Below, one piece after another: positions 32,203 to 44,171 of a stretch of 64,000 nucleotides of DNA; the first letter of the stretch is position 1, and the number at the start of each line of letters is the position of its first letter. The notes beneath the pieces were generated by a model. That model was not told the DNA's origin, ran no database searches, and saw nothing but the letters and a program-made list of their open reading frames with translations. This stretch comes from Gonatopus flavifemur (lineage: Eukaryota; Arthropoda; Insecta; Hymenoptera; Dryinidae). The position numbers and the translations under genes were made by a program. The stretch is taken from positions 25,748,001-25,812,000 of the forward strand of contig JAFFJZ010000002.1 of assembly GCA_018340375.1 (NCBI GenBank), in the 5' to 3' direction.

Positions 32203-32318
32203 CCCAGGCAACACAAAGTTCGTTGGACGTTTTTAAAACGTTTTGAGAACGTTCAAAATACGTCCGGACGCTCTTAGAACGTTTCAAGAACCTTTGAGTG
32301 CTGTTAGGGAAGGGCCAA
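32203..32318 (+). repeat. GAACGTTC-word repeat, copy 2
   Basis: Starts CCCAGGCAACACAAAG, then GTTGGACGTTTTTAAAACG, GAGAACGTTCAAAATACGTC, TTAGAACGTTTCAAGAACC and ends at CTGTTAGGG. Inverted copy of 2013-2098. Confidence 0.65.
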
Positions 32319-32324
32319 AACCTA

Positions 32325-33552
32325 CCCGAGTCGAAAAATTGAAACCTGTTTTCGAACTATTCAAAGACTGAAATTACCCTTTTGAACAGTATGAGATGAG
32401 GATTAATGAGAACCTGTTTTGATCCGTAATACGCAACGAATACACATTCTGTCAGGTCGAATTTTAAAACCTGATATAGCTCTATTTTTCCTTCACCCTT
32501 ATTTTGACCTGGTTATGGAATTTTGTGAATTCTATTCAGAAAATACCAGCAGCGAGATACCTGCTAAATCTAATTTCAAAAATTATTAAAAAATAATAAT
32601 ATATAATTAAACGCTCGAGATGTACAATTGTAGATTTGTAAAATTTCCTTGTTTAAAATGAAAACGATAAATTCTTCCTCTCTTTTGTGATGTGATTTTT
32701 GAATCGTTAATTCCATACAACAATCAGGGAAATTTATTGTTTTTTATGGAAGATTTTTAGCAAGGTAATATACGTTTACAATTTGTACATCTCGATGATT
32801 CAATTATATTGCATTATTTTTTCATAATTTGTAAAATTAGATTTAGCTAGTATCTCGTTGCTGGCATTTTCTGAATCAAATTTACAAACAAATTATTATT
32901 ATTATTATTATTATAGTCTTCAAAATATGGGTGTGAATGAAATTGTTACACCTGAAATATATTATTGAATTAAAATCGCAAGTTCCAAACATTGAGGAAT
33001 TTTGAATGGATATCGAAATTTAAATATGAAAATTGATTGGATATGTATATATGGATGGAAGCTTATTATTCTAAATAAATTTCAAACATCTTATTTTCTC
33101 ATGAAATTCATTCGATTTTATTTTCATTATACTTTTTCAAGTCTCATGTTATAGAATTTATTGACATTTCATTATTCTCAGAAATTATCAAAGTTCCAAA
33201 TGCGATTAAATTTACGTTATGTTCATTTAGTGTAATTTTTTAATAATAAAATTATATTGATCAATTAATACTCAACTTTATCATCCATAAATGATACATA
33301 CATTTGAATTTCATTATACATTTCCAAACCAAGTTAGAATCAAGATGAAAAGAACATTATCGGTTTGAAACAGGTGTGAGCAGGATTTATAATTTTTCCT
33401 TCAAATTCCAACAGATTGAGATGAGGTTGTGACCTGAATTTGAATCACTATGTATAGAACAATATCAGGTTCAAAAGGAATCAAATCAGGTCAAATACAA
33501 TATGAGATCAGGTCGAACAGATCAAGATCAGCTCTTAATTTTTCGACTCGGG
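32325..33552. mobile_element. 1.2-kb inverted-repeat element, TIR CCCGAGTCGAAAAATT
   Basis: CCCGAGTCGAAAAATTGA at the left mirrors TTAATTTTTCGACTCGGG at the right. Inner arms of about 100 bp also pair (32537-32636 with 32780-32873, containing CCAGCAGCGAGATACC and CGAGATGTACAA). A (TTA)n run lies at 32892-32914. No ORF of note. Confidence 0.7.
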
Positions 33553-34801
33553 ATATAGCTTTTGGAGAAATTTTGTTCACTATCCAAATATCAAATACAC
33601 GAAATAGCTACCGCAGCTAATTCCTGGCTACCATAGTGGATTATTTTTCCCTGTGTGATCAAGTGCTCATCATATGAACGAGTAAAGATGCAATAAGTGC
33701 AAATTATAAAAAAAAGATGTATGTGCGTATATATAAAAATAGTTCTTGGTTAGGAAATTTGTATTACAAAATCATGTATATAAATTTTTTTTCTACAAAA
33801 CCTCATTAAAGAGGTATGGTTCATGTATCAGATTATGCATAAAATGGATCCAAGTTTCATACGAATATCATAGAAAGTGTACACCATTTGGGTCGACCAA
33901 CTTTGTAATCAAATCGCTTTGTATCACACACAAGAAGAGAATGTGATTAAAACTAGGTGTGATTTAGTTTTGATGTAACTTCTATGAAATTATTAGATCA
34001 TCCGAATATGATACACAATACTCCAGAATATGATTCACAAAACACAGTCCCTACCATTCTCATTAACATTCAAAAAAATTCGAAGTGTTAAACATATCCA
34101 CTCATTCTCCATACAAATTTCGATGAAACAATCTGTATTCCACATGGGCAACTATTATCATAAGGAATCATCATCGATTCAATCCATTCCTTCTTGGTGA
34201 TAATGGTGTCCAATGTAGAGCAGATTATGTTTTTCTTCAAAATAAGTTTCAAGGTAAACTGGAGATTTCGCTTTAGCTGATGTTAATGATCTCAGTGAGG
34301 TTTAATTTGAAACTCATCTTCAAACATAACCCTGGGCACGTTGAAGCGAATTTATAGATAACCACAAATGCTCTCCCAAGTGAAAACTATCTATCGGAAT
34401 TTGTGAAGTATTTATTATACGTTGAGTATTGATTCAATCAATAAGCTCAAAAATGTCTTCGACAATCAATGCGAAATTTCAAATACATCTATTCGCTTGA
34501 TTTCATAAGATATACTCTGTGCGGATTCGAGTAGGTTTTTCATTAAGAAATGCAGTCTGAATTGAGAATATGAAAATACAGAGCTCATCCACATGAAATC
34601 ATATTTTCCATTGCTTTAGAAAATAAGATATTGTTCAACAGAACGTATTAGTATCATTATTATTATCATTCATATAATCGTATATAAAATATCACTACTC
34701 GTTAGATAACATCACGATTGTAGGATTCGTGATTGCAATGACCCGAAATATGCCCTTATTTACTTATTTATATTCCTAACAGGACAGGATGTTCAATGGA
34801 C
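33553..34801. other. Spacer
   Basis: 33553-33655 is the right part of an AGCTAAAA-word repeat. Beyond it no supported feature; a short ATGTTCAATGGACGTCCAT segment precedes 34809. Confidence 0.4.
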
Positions 34802-34808
34802 GTCCATA

Positions 34809-35011
34809 CACAGAAAAAAAAATTCTTGTATCAAGAAAACATGGTTGTCTTCGTTATATATGAAACACGGATTGTCTCAGTTTAATGCAATTTGCTTGAA
34901 TCAAGAAATTTTGTTTCGATTCAAGTAAATTGCATTAAACTGAGACAATCCGTGTTTCATATATAACGAAGACAACCATGTTTTCTTGATACAAGAAATT
35001 TTTTTTCTGTA
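34809..35011. mobile_element. Near-perfect palindromic MITE, TIR CACAGAAAAAAA
   Basis: Arms of about 97 bp around a 5-8 nt centre are almost identical, including CTTGTATCAAGAAAACATGG and ACGGATTGTCTCAGTTTAAT. TA flanks it (34807-34808, 35012-35013). The high arm identity implies a young insertion; it sits in the target duplication of the hAT-like element to its right. Confidence 0.9.
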
Positions 35012-35014
35012 TAT

Positions 35015-35579
35015 TAGAGGTGGACTCGAGACTCTTGAGCAAAATTCAAAAATGGTGAATATCATTCGATTTTACGATTTTCGAAGACAAATTTCTACAT
35101 CAAGTCAAGTGTGGGCATGTGATAGTTGGAAATAACACGCCATGGAGCAATTTTCCTTTACCCAAGACCAAGACAAGAAAAGACAAGACCTTTTTTGAGA
35201 CTTCAACAGTTTTGAATAGACCTTACACTGAAAAAAATACTCCGGTTAATATATGGACAACAAGAATTACTGCCATTTTAACCGAAATTCTAGTTAAATG
35301 AACCAAGTCTCCAGCAAATTTAACAAGGGCTTCGGTAAATTTAACAAGAATTCCAGTGAAAGTCACAAATATTCCTTGCTGTCCATATGGTAACCGGAAT
35401 TCTGGTAAAATTAACAGTTCATTTTTTTCCGTGTAGTGTTGGAAATCAAAGAAATATTTCCAAAAATTTTCTCTCATTTTATTCTTTAAATATTCGTATA
35501 TTACCCCAATGGATCTTGCATTAAAACTGGCACAATTGAGTTTTGTTGGTTTTATTCGAGATTCTCGAGTCCAGCCCTA
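35015..35579. mobile_element. hAT-like element with split 8-bp duplication and a nested MITE
   Basis: The ends TAGAGGTGGACTCGAGA and TCTCGAGTCCAGCCCTA are inverted. The right duplication is GTTCATAT (35580-35587). The left one, GTCCATAT, is reconstructed from 34802-34808 plus 35014 once the MITE 34809-35011 is removed (seven of eight identical). A CACTGAAAA MITE is nested inside. Confidence 0.75.
35226..35433. mobile_element. Nested MITE, TIR CACTGAAAAAAAT
   Basis: TA|CACTGAAAAAAATAC at the left and CATTTTTTTCCGTG|TA at the right. CCGGTTAATATATGGACA mirrors TGTCCATATGGTAACCGG; the interior holds TTTAACAAGAATTCC words. Confidence 0.8.
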
Positions 35580-35587
35580 GTTCATAT

Positions 35588-36180
35588 GATGCTCTCGTGC
35601 TCATTGGAATGAATCTAGTAATGATAATCAAATAATATAGTTGGAATCAAAATAAACTGTATACTGTGGTTACTGGACCTTGAATTTTTTCAAAGTGAAC
35701 AATATTAAAAATAGTAATACAAATTCATGCAGGGGAGGTCTTCGAATTTTCTTTAAGAAAGAACTAGATTGGGAACTTGAGTTATTTGACACTCATTAAA
35801 CGGGTCTTAAATGACACGAAAAAAAATCTTTTCAAGTAAAAAAATTCGTTTCCCGAGACTTTTTCTCGAAATCATGGTTTTCCAGCTGGACGTTATTGTT
35901 TTTAATTTAATTCCAAGGTACATTGAATTTACTGGAGCCTCAACCTAAAAAATGATTATATTAATTGGTTTTCACTGCACTTTAAAGAGCAAAGGGACTG
36001 CGAAAATACAAGACTAAAATTACCATGTTCAGTATTTCTTCAATTTTCGACTTTTTGCTGAGTATTGGTTCAAGCTCCAACAAATCTGATATGTTTCATG
36101 AAAATTTTGGTTTTCTGAGATCAGATAACACTGATCGACTGTCATTTTGGTGCCTGAGGTGTGAGAACTGATTCGGAGTA
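35588..36180. other. Spacer and left flank of an inverted structure
   Basis: CCAACAAATCTGAT (about 36079) and GAACTGATTCGGAG (about 36165) are mirrored at about 36697 and 36826, so an older inverted element surrounds 36182-36668. Confidence 0.45.
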
Positions 36181-36181
36181 C

Positions 36182-36668
36182 ACTGTGGAAAATAATCAGA
36201 ATTTTCCTGTGAACATTAACCGGAAAATTCCAATCACTGGTTGGAAAATCGATTTCTGGTACATTTATTTGAAATCCCCCATAAATTTATCTGAAAATTC
36301 CAAATTTGATGGGATTTTTCTCAAAATTTCATAGTAACTTTCCGGATAAGTTATGAAAATTCCTAACGCATGTATGTGTTAATTACTTTACATAGGTAAA
36401 TGCATAGGAATTTTCCCATAGAAATTTTTTACATATTCTTGAATATTTTCAAGAATATATATTCTTGAATGCAGTTAATATGGTGTGGAGCCAAGAGAAA
36501 TTTTCTCGAATCAAGAAAATATTTTCTCAATTCAAGAAATCTATGCTTGGTTTCGGAAAAATTTTCTTAAATCAAGAGAGAATATTTTTGGAGAAATGAA
36601 TGAAAAATTTTCTTGGAACAAGACAATATATCGTTGATGATAGTAATTATTTCTCTCTCTGTGTGTAG
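36182..36668. mobile_element. Element with CACTGTGGAAAA left end and GTGTG right end
   Basis: TA|CACTGTGGAAAATAATC at the left and TTTCTCTCTCTGTGTG|TA at the right. The left half is rich in CCGGAAAATTCC words, the right half in TTTCTTGAATCAAGAAAA words, so it may be two adjoining elements. Confidence 0.5.
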
Positions 36669-38038
36669 TTTGAGGGCACTGAACACGAAAACAACATCAG
36701 ATTTGTTGGAACAGCTCATTTTTTATAATTTTTGAAATAAAAAATTCATCAATCAAAAGATACTAGAAAGTGAGCTGATCCAAGAAATCTAATATTTGTT
36801 TGGCAATTAACACATCAAAAGCACTCCGAATCAGTTACCAGCCCTCGGGCACTAGAGAAGGAAAGTTTTTTTTATTGATCTGTGTAATATTTGTCATGTT
36901 CCAGCCTTTATAAACAATCCGAATTACAAAATATCTGACTGAAAAAATTTTTTTCTATCCTTCAAGATATATCAAACAAGTGTCAAAAAACTTGAATTGT
37001 TCATTCACCTTGGTCTACGTGAAAAAAATTGGTGAAGTCCACGTTACTTTTCGGTCGCTAGATGAGAACTTCTCCTCAAATCAAATATCCTCATGACCGG
37101 ATTTGTTCTACTCGATAATTGATCTTATGTACTACATATTTCAATCATTCAGATCAAAATTTATTGAATCATGAATTTAAATTGCCTGAGGTGATCAGTT
37201 ATTTGCTTCTATGATCAAAAGATACTGTATCGAACAATTTTGTTCAGATGGAAATTAAGTACCGTAGATTAAGGTAAATAGAAACACCTTTCAAAAGGAA
37301 CGTTTGCTAATTAATTAGTCAATTAATCAGCGCTTTTATTTTCCATCACAGGTGTAAGTGACTCTGAATCTATACCAACGAAATATTGTAATGAGAAATG
37401 TCCCTTTCGGAAGCGATTCTATCCACTCCATTTTACGATGTACATATAAGTTTTATATAATACCCTCTAGGAAAATTCGATCATATGAATCATGTTGAGA
37501 TGATGCACAGAACTTCAATATGTACATAAATATGGATATATATACACAGGGTGTTTAGAAATTCTGGCATAACAAATCCATCACCTTATTCTTCAAGCAA
37601 AATTAAAGAGCCAATGTAAACTGAGAAAAATTATCTATTCTAAATTACTAGACTCGCTAGGATACCCTAGTGAAAATGGGCGCGTAAGAAGGGTATAAAG
37701 CGACGTGGAAGAGGAAACGAAACAGTATTCAAGCGCGGAAAAAGCGGTAATTGAAACATTTTAAGCTCCATTCGTTTCAATCTCCACTTCCAGCGAGCGA
37801 AAATTTTCACCAGGGTATTGAGATATACATGCATTTTAATATTTCCGAAGTTTGAATCGTTAACAGAAACGAAATAAAAGTTTGAACTCACGACATATCA
37901 GATGAATCATCGGTGTTCATTTTTTCGAATTGAACTCTTTGCAACATTGTTTGCAGAATGTACTGCAAGAGTTTAGGTCTTGACAAGTTGAGGATTGCGT
38001 TATTCGATCACCAATTCGTTTCAATAAACGATTCAAAC
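36669..38038. other. Spacer with one CAGGGTGTTT end
   Basis: CACAGGGTGTTTAGAAATTC at about 37554 resembles a mariner-like terminus, with no visible partner. No exon recognised. Confidence 0.4.
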
Positions 38039-38205
38039 TTCGAAAAAATAATTTTAAGGTTATATACCAAACGTTCTCTTCAAAAGTACCGGACTTTTTA
38101 GTATAAAATGTTATTATTCTACCATTAACTCACAGAAAGTCTGGTACTTTTGAAGAGAATGTTTGGTATATAACTTCAAAATGCAAGTATATTTTCTCCG
38201 TGTAT
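38039..38205. mobile_element. MITE-like inverted repeat
   Basis: TATATACCAAACGTTCTCTT pairs with AAGAGAATGTTTGGTATATA, and AAAAGTACCGGACTTT with AAAGTCTGGTACTTTT. The right end CTCCGTGTA matches the CACGGAG terminus. A (GAAG)n microsatellite lies at 38301-38328. Confidence 0.7.
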
Positions 38206-38300
38206 TTACAAATTTCCGATATTGTTATAATATTCTTTAGAACTCCATGAAAATGAGGTATTCTTTGTTATAATATCCATCGTTGTCGATGACAAAGAAT

Positions 38301-38328
38301 GAAGGAAGGAAGGAAGGAAGGAAGGAAG
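38301..38328. repeat. (GAAG)n microsatellite
   Basis: Seven consecutive GAAG units. Confidence 0.9.
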
Positions 38329-39495
38329 AGAGAAACAGAGATGACAAATGTTATAAGTTTGCATTAATCTATAAAAGATTACGAAGAAACGAAGGAGAGA
38401 AAGTAATCTCAAATTTTTTGTCACTCAACATTCCGAGTTCTCAATTTTTTTTATAAATCCTAATGACAGTCAAAGAATTACATATCCGTAGCTAGATACG
38501 AAACTCGAGTCGGAAAATATAAATCTGCCCTGTCATAAATTGAAGATGAATGGTTGAAGTGGAGATATTGTTGAAGGAAAAATTCACAAACTATATTGTT
38601 CGAACAAGAAACGAAAATGTACCAACTAGATTCAGAAGTTTTTGATTCAATTTCTGTTCCACAGCATTCATGATGATGCATTGGAATAGTATCCTACATG
38701 TGAAAGAAATTTCACATTGATGTAGTTAGAATTGATAGTCATGTATTTTTCTGAAATGTACTATAGAACGAATCAATTGTAAATATCTTCACACATAACG
38801 ATAAATTATCATCGACCCTGTATCAAAATAGATGAGAAAAGTTTGAAGTTAGGCTTGATGCTTTCTCGCAGGGAAGGCCTTTATTCCGATCACATTGAGA
38901 AAGATGATGATCAAATCAAAGGTTCTCAGAGTATGTTTTTTTCTAAGGAGAAAAACCATAACTTATCCCAGTTTCTCACATGAACAACAATTTGTATTCC
39001 ATTATTATGTTTTAGTTCTAAATCTCGGTATTCGATAAAGAGGAACTCGTGGATTTATTATTTAGTATGTGGATTATGAGCTGATACTCAATCTGAGATG
39101 ACGATAGTTTCCCTCAATCACTTCAACTGCTAATTTCATAGCGAATCTAGCCCGCTATTCACACCACACTTTATAGCTAGTATGCATGCAAAGAACGAAT
39201 CCATGAAGAATTCATTCTACATTGTCATAATATGAAGATCCCTCATAAAGTAAAGTTCACGATGAATTGATGAAGAATTCTTCATGAGTAACAGGTGTGC
39301 TGTGTGTTCTGGTTACGATGAGTCTATTGAAACTCATCAATTGATGAATTTGGATTCAAACTTTGCGACGTTAAATAACCATTCAAACCTATTGAATTCC
39401 CATTGAATCTCACTAACTTAACCGATTCCAATGGTTCTCAACGGATTTGAATAAATGTAAATGGTTATTTACCGTCACAAAATTTGTATTCGATA
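38329..39495. other. Spacer
   Basis: Around 39320-39480 degenerate inverted AACTCATCAATTGATGAA and ATTCAAACC..GATTTGAAT words. No exon recognised. Confidence 0.4.
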
Positions 39496-39753
39496 CACCG
39501 AAAAAAATTATTCATTTGACCGAATGAACTGAAGTTAGTTGTGAAAATCAGTTCCGAGTAATAAAACAATAGAAGCCGGTAATAAAATCTGTAGTGAAGT
39601 CAACTTCAAATTAGTAACAGCAACTAAAATCAGAGAAATTAAATTTGAATTTAGTTGAGCCAACGCCCGTTTTAATTATCCATGTATCAACAATTGTATC
39701 TATAGTTGCTGGAACTAATTTGGAGTGAGGCTGACTAATTATTTTTTTCGGTG
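39496..39753. mobile_element. MITE, TIR CACCGAAAAAAATTA
   Basis: TA|CACCGAAAAAAATTATTC at the left and TAATTATTTTTTTCGGTG|TA at the right; the interior has AACTGAAGTTAGTTG-type words on both strands. Confidence 0.85.
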
Positions 39754-39901
39754 TAGGACTCGCAATAAACTTTCGGAACTGAGGTGGGATGTTACGTTCA
39801 CTTTTGATTCTGATTGACCTTGAGAAATGTTATGTATACGTAAAGGAAGTGAAGTATTCCGTTAAAAAAATAACACTCGGAGAGAAATAATAAGGTTTTA
39901 C

Positions 39902-40897
39902 ACGGAAAAAAGGATAATTGCAACAGTTAATTAACTTGGTGCATATGCGCTTACAAATTAAATACTGCTTTCAACTGAGCAGTTCGTTGTTTCAACTATC
40001 GCGCTGGTTAAAAAAAAATCCCTGGTCAGTTGGAGCAACAAACTACACAGTAAAAAATTGTGTATATTTTTAACACACGTGTATGTTCCAGAAGGTCCAC
40101 TCGCAATTTATGTTACATATTAACACAGGAAAATGTAGTTACCCATGCCAAGACTGCCAAGACTTGTCTTGAACAATTTACCAAACTTGGCCCAGGTTTG
40201 GGAATGATGAGATCAGGACTAGCTTGGGTCAGTGGTTTTACCAGGCCCGATCCAATTCATTTACCAAGCATCAACCAATGCTTCTTTGATCATAGATATG
40301 GATGAAAAAAGTAATTGATTTATATTTCACTTCATGACTTTCTCCCTCAGAATACCGTACATGAATGATCTTAAAACGATAGAAAAAATGTGACAACACT
40401 GGGACAAGCGTGTATAATCATTGAAAAATTTGCGTTCTTTGATATTTCAATCAATTTTGATTCTATTGTTGGATTATAATTTCGATCAAAATTCATACAA
40501 TATTTATAAACATTGTGCCACTCATGTGGGCAATATTGGCACAATTGTTCTCAACGAATGCTCGATTTTTACACTTGTGCCAAGCTTGTACCAAATGCAG
40601 TGACCATTTCAAAAATATTAACAAATGTACCATGACTATCCATTGGGAACAACAGGACAATCATGGAAAAATATTGGGCCAATTGTTCTTCACGGAGGTT
40701 TGTTTCTGACACATGTGCCAATCTTGGGACAAGCTTGGGTATTTTTCAGTCTTGGCAATATCTGCATGGGTAGTTGACATAAGTATTCAACTTGTAAGCG
40801 CATATGCACCAATTTTGTGAAAATTATACTATTTCACTTATCCTGCTGCTGTAGTGCAAAATAAATTGATATTCTGGACGTCTTTTTTCTCTGTGCA
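39902..40897. mobile_element. CACGGAAAAAAG element containing a second inverted element
   Basis: TA|CACGGAAAAAAGGATAAT at the left and TTTTTTCTCTGTG at the right. GGTGCATATGCGCTTACAA (about 39939) is mirrored by TTGTAAGCGCATATGCACC (about 40793). The element 40139-40770 sits in the middle. Confidence 0.7.
40139..40770. mobile_element. Nested CTTGGCCCAGG-word element, ends ACCCATGC
   Basis: TTACCCATGCCAAGACTGCC at the left and CAGTCTTGGCAATATCTGC..ATGGGTA at the right are inverted. The interior repeats words like CTTGGGACAAGCTTGG, CTTGTGCCAAGCTTG and ACCAAACTTGGCCC. Confidence 0.6.
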
Positions 40898-41882
40898 GTA
40901 TTTTTCTTTCTCCAAAAATATGGAGAAAATATGGCGCCTTTTGGTAGAATCAGGATAGATTTAGTTGAAGTTAGAGTGCTTAAATAAATAGAAATAGAAA
41001 CAATTCTTACACAATCGATGCTCGCTACGCCGGATCAAATTTTCATCCAGGCTAACATGCGCTCTTTTCCACGTTGGGATGTTGAGCGGAATTAGACAGA
41101 ACAGAATGCCCATACATACACAATACACGATATATGATTGATGAACTTTCATTTTTATCGGGGAACAGCTGTGATAGACTGAATATAACACCAACCTGGT
41201 TTTAAAACCCGGTTTTACAGAAAAAAATCAAAACATTCTCTAAATAACATGACATACTTCTGCTACGGAATATGAATGTTTCCCTTGTGATTCAACGACA
41301 TTTAATCTCATGTTCCCGGATCTTTCTCTTTCATAAGTTACGTAAAGAAATCCGACCGACATTACTTTCTTTCAGGGTCAAGTTCACTTCACACATCGAG
41401 ATTCTCGTCTGTCCATTAGAAGCAGAAATCTCTAATACTTCCGAGATGGAAGAACGTTTGATGGCTCGAATGGTTTTGATACAATGTATGAAGAATACTG
41501 TGTAATAATTTTCCTGTGTTCATTCTCTTTGATTTGTGATCAATGATGAGTCGATGAAAAGTGAGCAGATGACTCGGGTGCGCGTAAAAAACTGGTGAAA
41601 TTTATTGACATAAATTCTGATTATTCACGGATGAATTGATTGAACATATTTTATGGATAAAACCATAGTTTTTATCATGAAATTCAAGAGTTTTTTGTAG
41701 AGACCTGTAGTATATTATGATTGAATTAATGCTTTGAATCGCAATTACATGGATCTACAATCGATTGATTTGGAGTTTGTTTTCTACATTGTTATTATTT
41801 ATTGACACAATTAATTCACTTAAGATATTAATCTTCAAACGAAGTATGATTATGCATTTAGCAAATCTGGGTGAACCGACAA
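40898..41882. other. Spacer
   Basis: A palindrome AACCTGGTTTTAAAACCCGG lies at about 41195. The ORF at 41272-41505 has no recognisable domain. Nothing else supported. Confidence 0.35.
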
Positions 41883-42260
41883 GCGACCAAAAATTTTGGT
41901 TACATTTTGGTGAAAGATCTTAGTTTTATTAGTAACTTGTTGGTCGTTTGGGACATTTTTTTCAACAAAAATTGACCAAAATCCAACCAAAATTCAACCA
42001 ATCTCAATTTTGGTGATTTTCTAGTTATTTCGTGGTAATTTTCTGGGTTTTTACCTCAAAAATACCAAAAACATTCCAAAAACGGATCACATTTTTTGGT
42101 TACCTTTTGGTGGCAGATTTGTTCTAAGCAACAATCAGTTTTCGGTCACAAATAAGTCATTATATGGTAAAAACCATCTGGGTAACCATTTTCCGACTAA
42201 ATTGTCACCAAACAAAGAAATAACCGAAAGTGAACCATGAAAATTGGTCACTTCGGAATC
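41883..42260. repeat. CCAAAATTTTGG-word array
   Basis: Dense degenerate ACCAAAA/TTTTGGT words on both strands: AAATTTTGGTTACATTTTGG, TTGACCAAAATCCAACCAAA and TTTTTTGGTTACCTTTTGGT among them. It is not a regular tandem repeat. Confidence 0.6.
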
Positions 42261-42265
42261 ACCAC

Positions 42266-42454
42266 CCAAGTAGCACTGAGTATATTTTATGAACATTCAT
42301 AGAATCTTCGAATGGGACTGTTGTGGATAAGTATATTTTATGCATATTCTTAGAATGTATTTTTCGAATTTATCCAAAACAGTCTCACCTGCACATTCTA
42401 TGCATGATCTCAGAATTAACGCAGAATGTTTGAAACGTTCTTGTGTTACTTGGG
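42266..42454. mobile_element. MITE, TIR CCCAAGTARCAC
   Basis: CCCAAGTAGCACTGAGTATA at the left and CTTGTGTTACTTGGG at the right, CA on both sides. The interior repeats AGTATATTTTATG and AGAATG..CATTCT words. Confidence 0.7.
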
Positions 42455-42559
42455 CAGGGAAATAACATCGAAAAAAAGATGTGAGTTTCGAAAATTATTG
42501 TTTTGAAATTTTTTGAAGTTCACCAATACGGTCTTCCTGTTTTTCCAATGTTGATGCAA

Positions 42560-42890
42560 TTAACCCTGTGGAAATATTCGTGAAGAAGGACTTGACACTA
42601 GGTAAATTTGGGACGTTGTTTGGATCTAAACAATGTAACAAAATTTTTTCCGAACGTTCGGAAAATTTGACTGTAAATGTTTTTACACTTCTGAATTTTC
42701 AGAATTTTAAGAAATTTCAACTAAATTTCGGAAAGCGTTCTGAAAATTCAGTCAAGTTTCTTAAAATTCTGCAAAGTTTTCCCGGAAATTTAGAGAGAAG
42801 TGGCTGTAAACATCCACAGTCACAGTTTTCCGAATCTTCCGGAGGGATTTTCATCTACGATAATAAGGAAAATTTGGGAAATTGTTTTGC
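42560..42890. repeat. GAAAATTTTC/GAATTTTCAG-word repeat
   Basis: GAATTTTCAGAATTTTAAG, GAAATTTCAACTAAATTTCG, GAAAATTCAGTCAAGTTTC and CATCCACAGTCACAG against CTGTGG at the left. The ORF across it (42568-42900) follows from this composition. Confidence 0.45.
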
Positions 42891-43931
42891 ACCATGCTGA
42901 AGAGAAAAATTTCCAACTTTATCTGGAAGGCTGTTCAAATTCGAGTGAGAAATAGCACTATTTCTGAATTTCTGAACACAAAGTCACGTTTTTTGAACAC
43001 CTTCAGCTTGAAATGAACTGAGATTTTAATAAAAATAACTGCTATCAAAGATCGGCGTGTGCCGTCAAGTACATTCTTTCACTCAGCGCAGCAAATATTA
43101 TTCGGACGGCGAACTGTCAACCGAATGAATTATAACCGTAAAATGTGAGCTCAAAAAGTGTAACAAGGTATAAAATTCAGTATTTTGATTCATATTTTTT
43201 TCCTCGTAAAACTTTCATTTTCATTCATCAAACATCGATACAATGGATCAAATTTGAAAAATGAGAATAGATCGGAGAAAAATGAATCGAGAATCGAATT
43301 AACAGCCGTTGAGCATGCAATAAAATCACTAATGCGTTCCAGTTTATCATCATGAATAACTTTACAGGTGAAAGAAGATTCTCTCCGATTTATAACGCTA
43401 CATCGAGGATAGATCTTGTTTGAACACCGAGTAAATATCCATAATGTACACAAACGATATAATATCTGGGAGAATACCTTGTTTTCATCGATAAGTTGAG
43501 GGTTCGATTTAAGAAAGGAATTATTCATTCACCGGATCAAACGAATTTCATGCGCAAAAAATAAAAAGTCTTTACTTCAAATTTAGTAGAAAAACAGCGC
43601 AGTGAGATTGGAATATTCAATCAAAGTAATTCTGAATAGTAAGAAGTAAATTAAAATTACTATGTTTTAGCAATTGGAGCCAGCGATTACACAAAATGAA
43701 AATTGTCATGGGATCTTTCTCAGGATTTGGTTTCATATGTTCACTGAATCATTTTGCTTTCTCGTTAGAGGGAAGCTTTTTGTTTCTCTTAAAACAAACT
43801 GTTCCTTGAAACTCGGGGAAAATTTTTGGTTTTGTGTATGTCTGTCTGGATGCAGTTTGTATGTGAGGTTCATTTGCGGCCGCCCATATCTTCTGTTCCT
43901 ATTATCCGATCTTCATGAAATTTTTACCATA
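42891..43931. other. Spacer with one half of a duplicated unit
   Basis: GCGGCCGCCCATATCTTCTG..GATCTTCATGAAATTTTT (43877-43927) is repeated in diverged form at 44275-44330 (GCGACCGCACGTATCTTCG..), i.e. on both sides of the next MITE. Confidence 0.4.
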
Positions 43932-44171
43932 CACTGTGGAAAATATTCATATTAATTTTAATACAAAAGTTTGAAAGCAATTAACACACATATTTTTGTA
44001 TTGAATCTCCCACACTTTTATGGAAATTCAAACACAATATTATCTTGAAATGGTTTTCATACAAAAATTGGTTTGAATCTCATAAAATCTGTTGTGAATT
44101 TAATACACAAAAGTGTGTGTTAATTGTTTCCAAATTTTGTGTGTGAAATTCACAAATTTTTTCTAACAGTG
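43932..44171. mobile_element. MITE, TIR CACTGTGGAAAAT / CACTGTTAGAAAA
   Basis: TA|CACTGTGGAAAATATTC at the left and AATTTTTTCTAACAGTG|TA at the right. TTTGAAAGCAATTAACACAC pairs with GTGTGTTAATTGTTTCCAAA. Confidence 0.85.

Noticed and set aside
37667..37891. 74-codon minus-strand ORF with RWKWRLKRMELK
   Set aside because: No splice context or known motif; treated as chance.
42568..42900. 110-codon ORF rich in NFQNFKKFQ
   Set aside because: Follows from GAATTTTCAG-type repeat words, not from protein selection.
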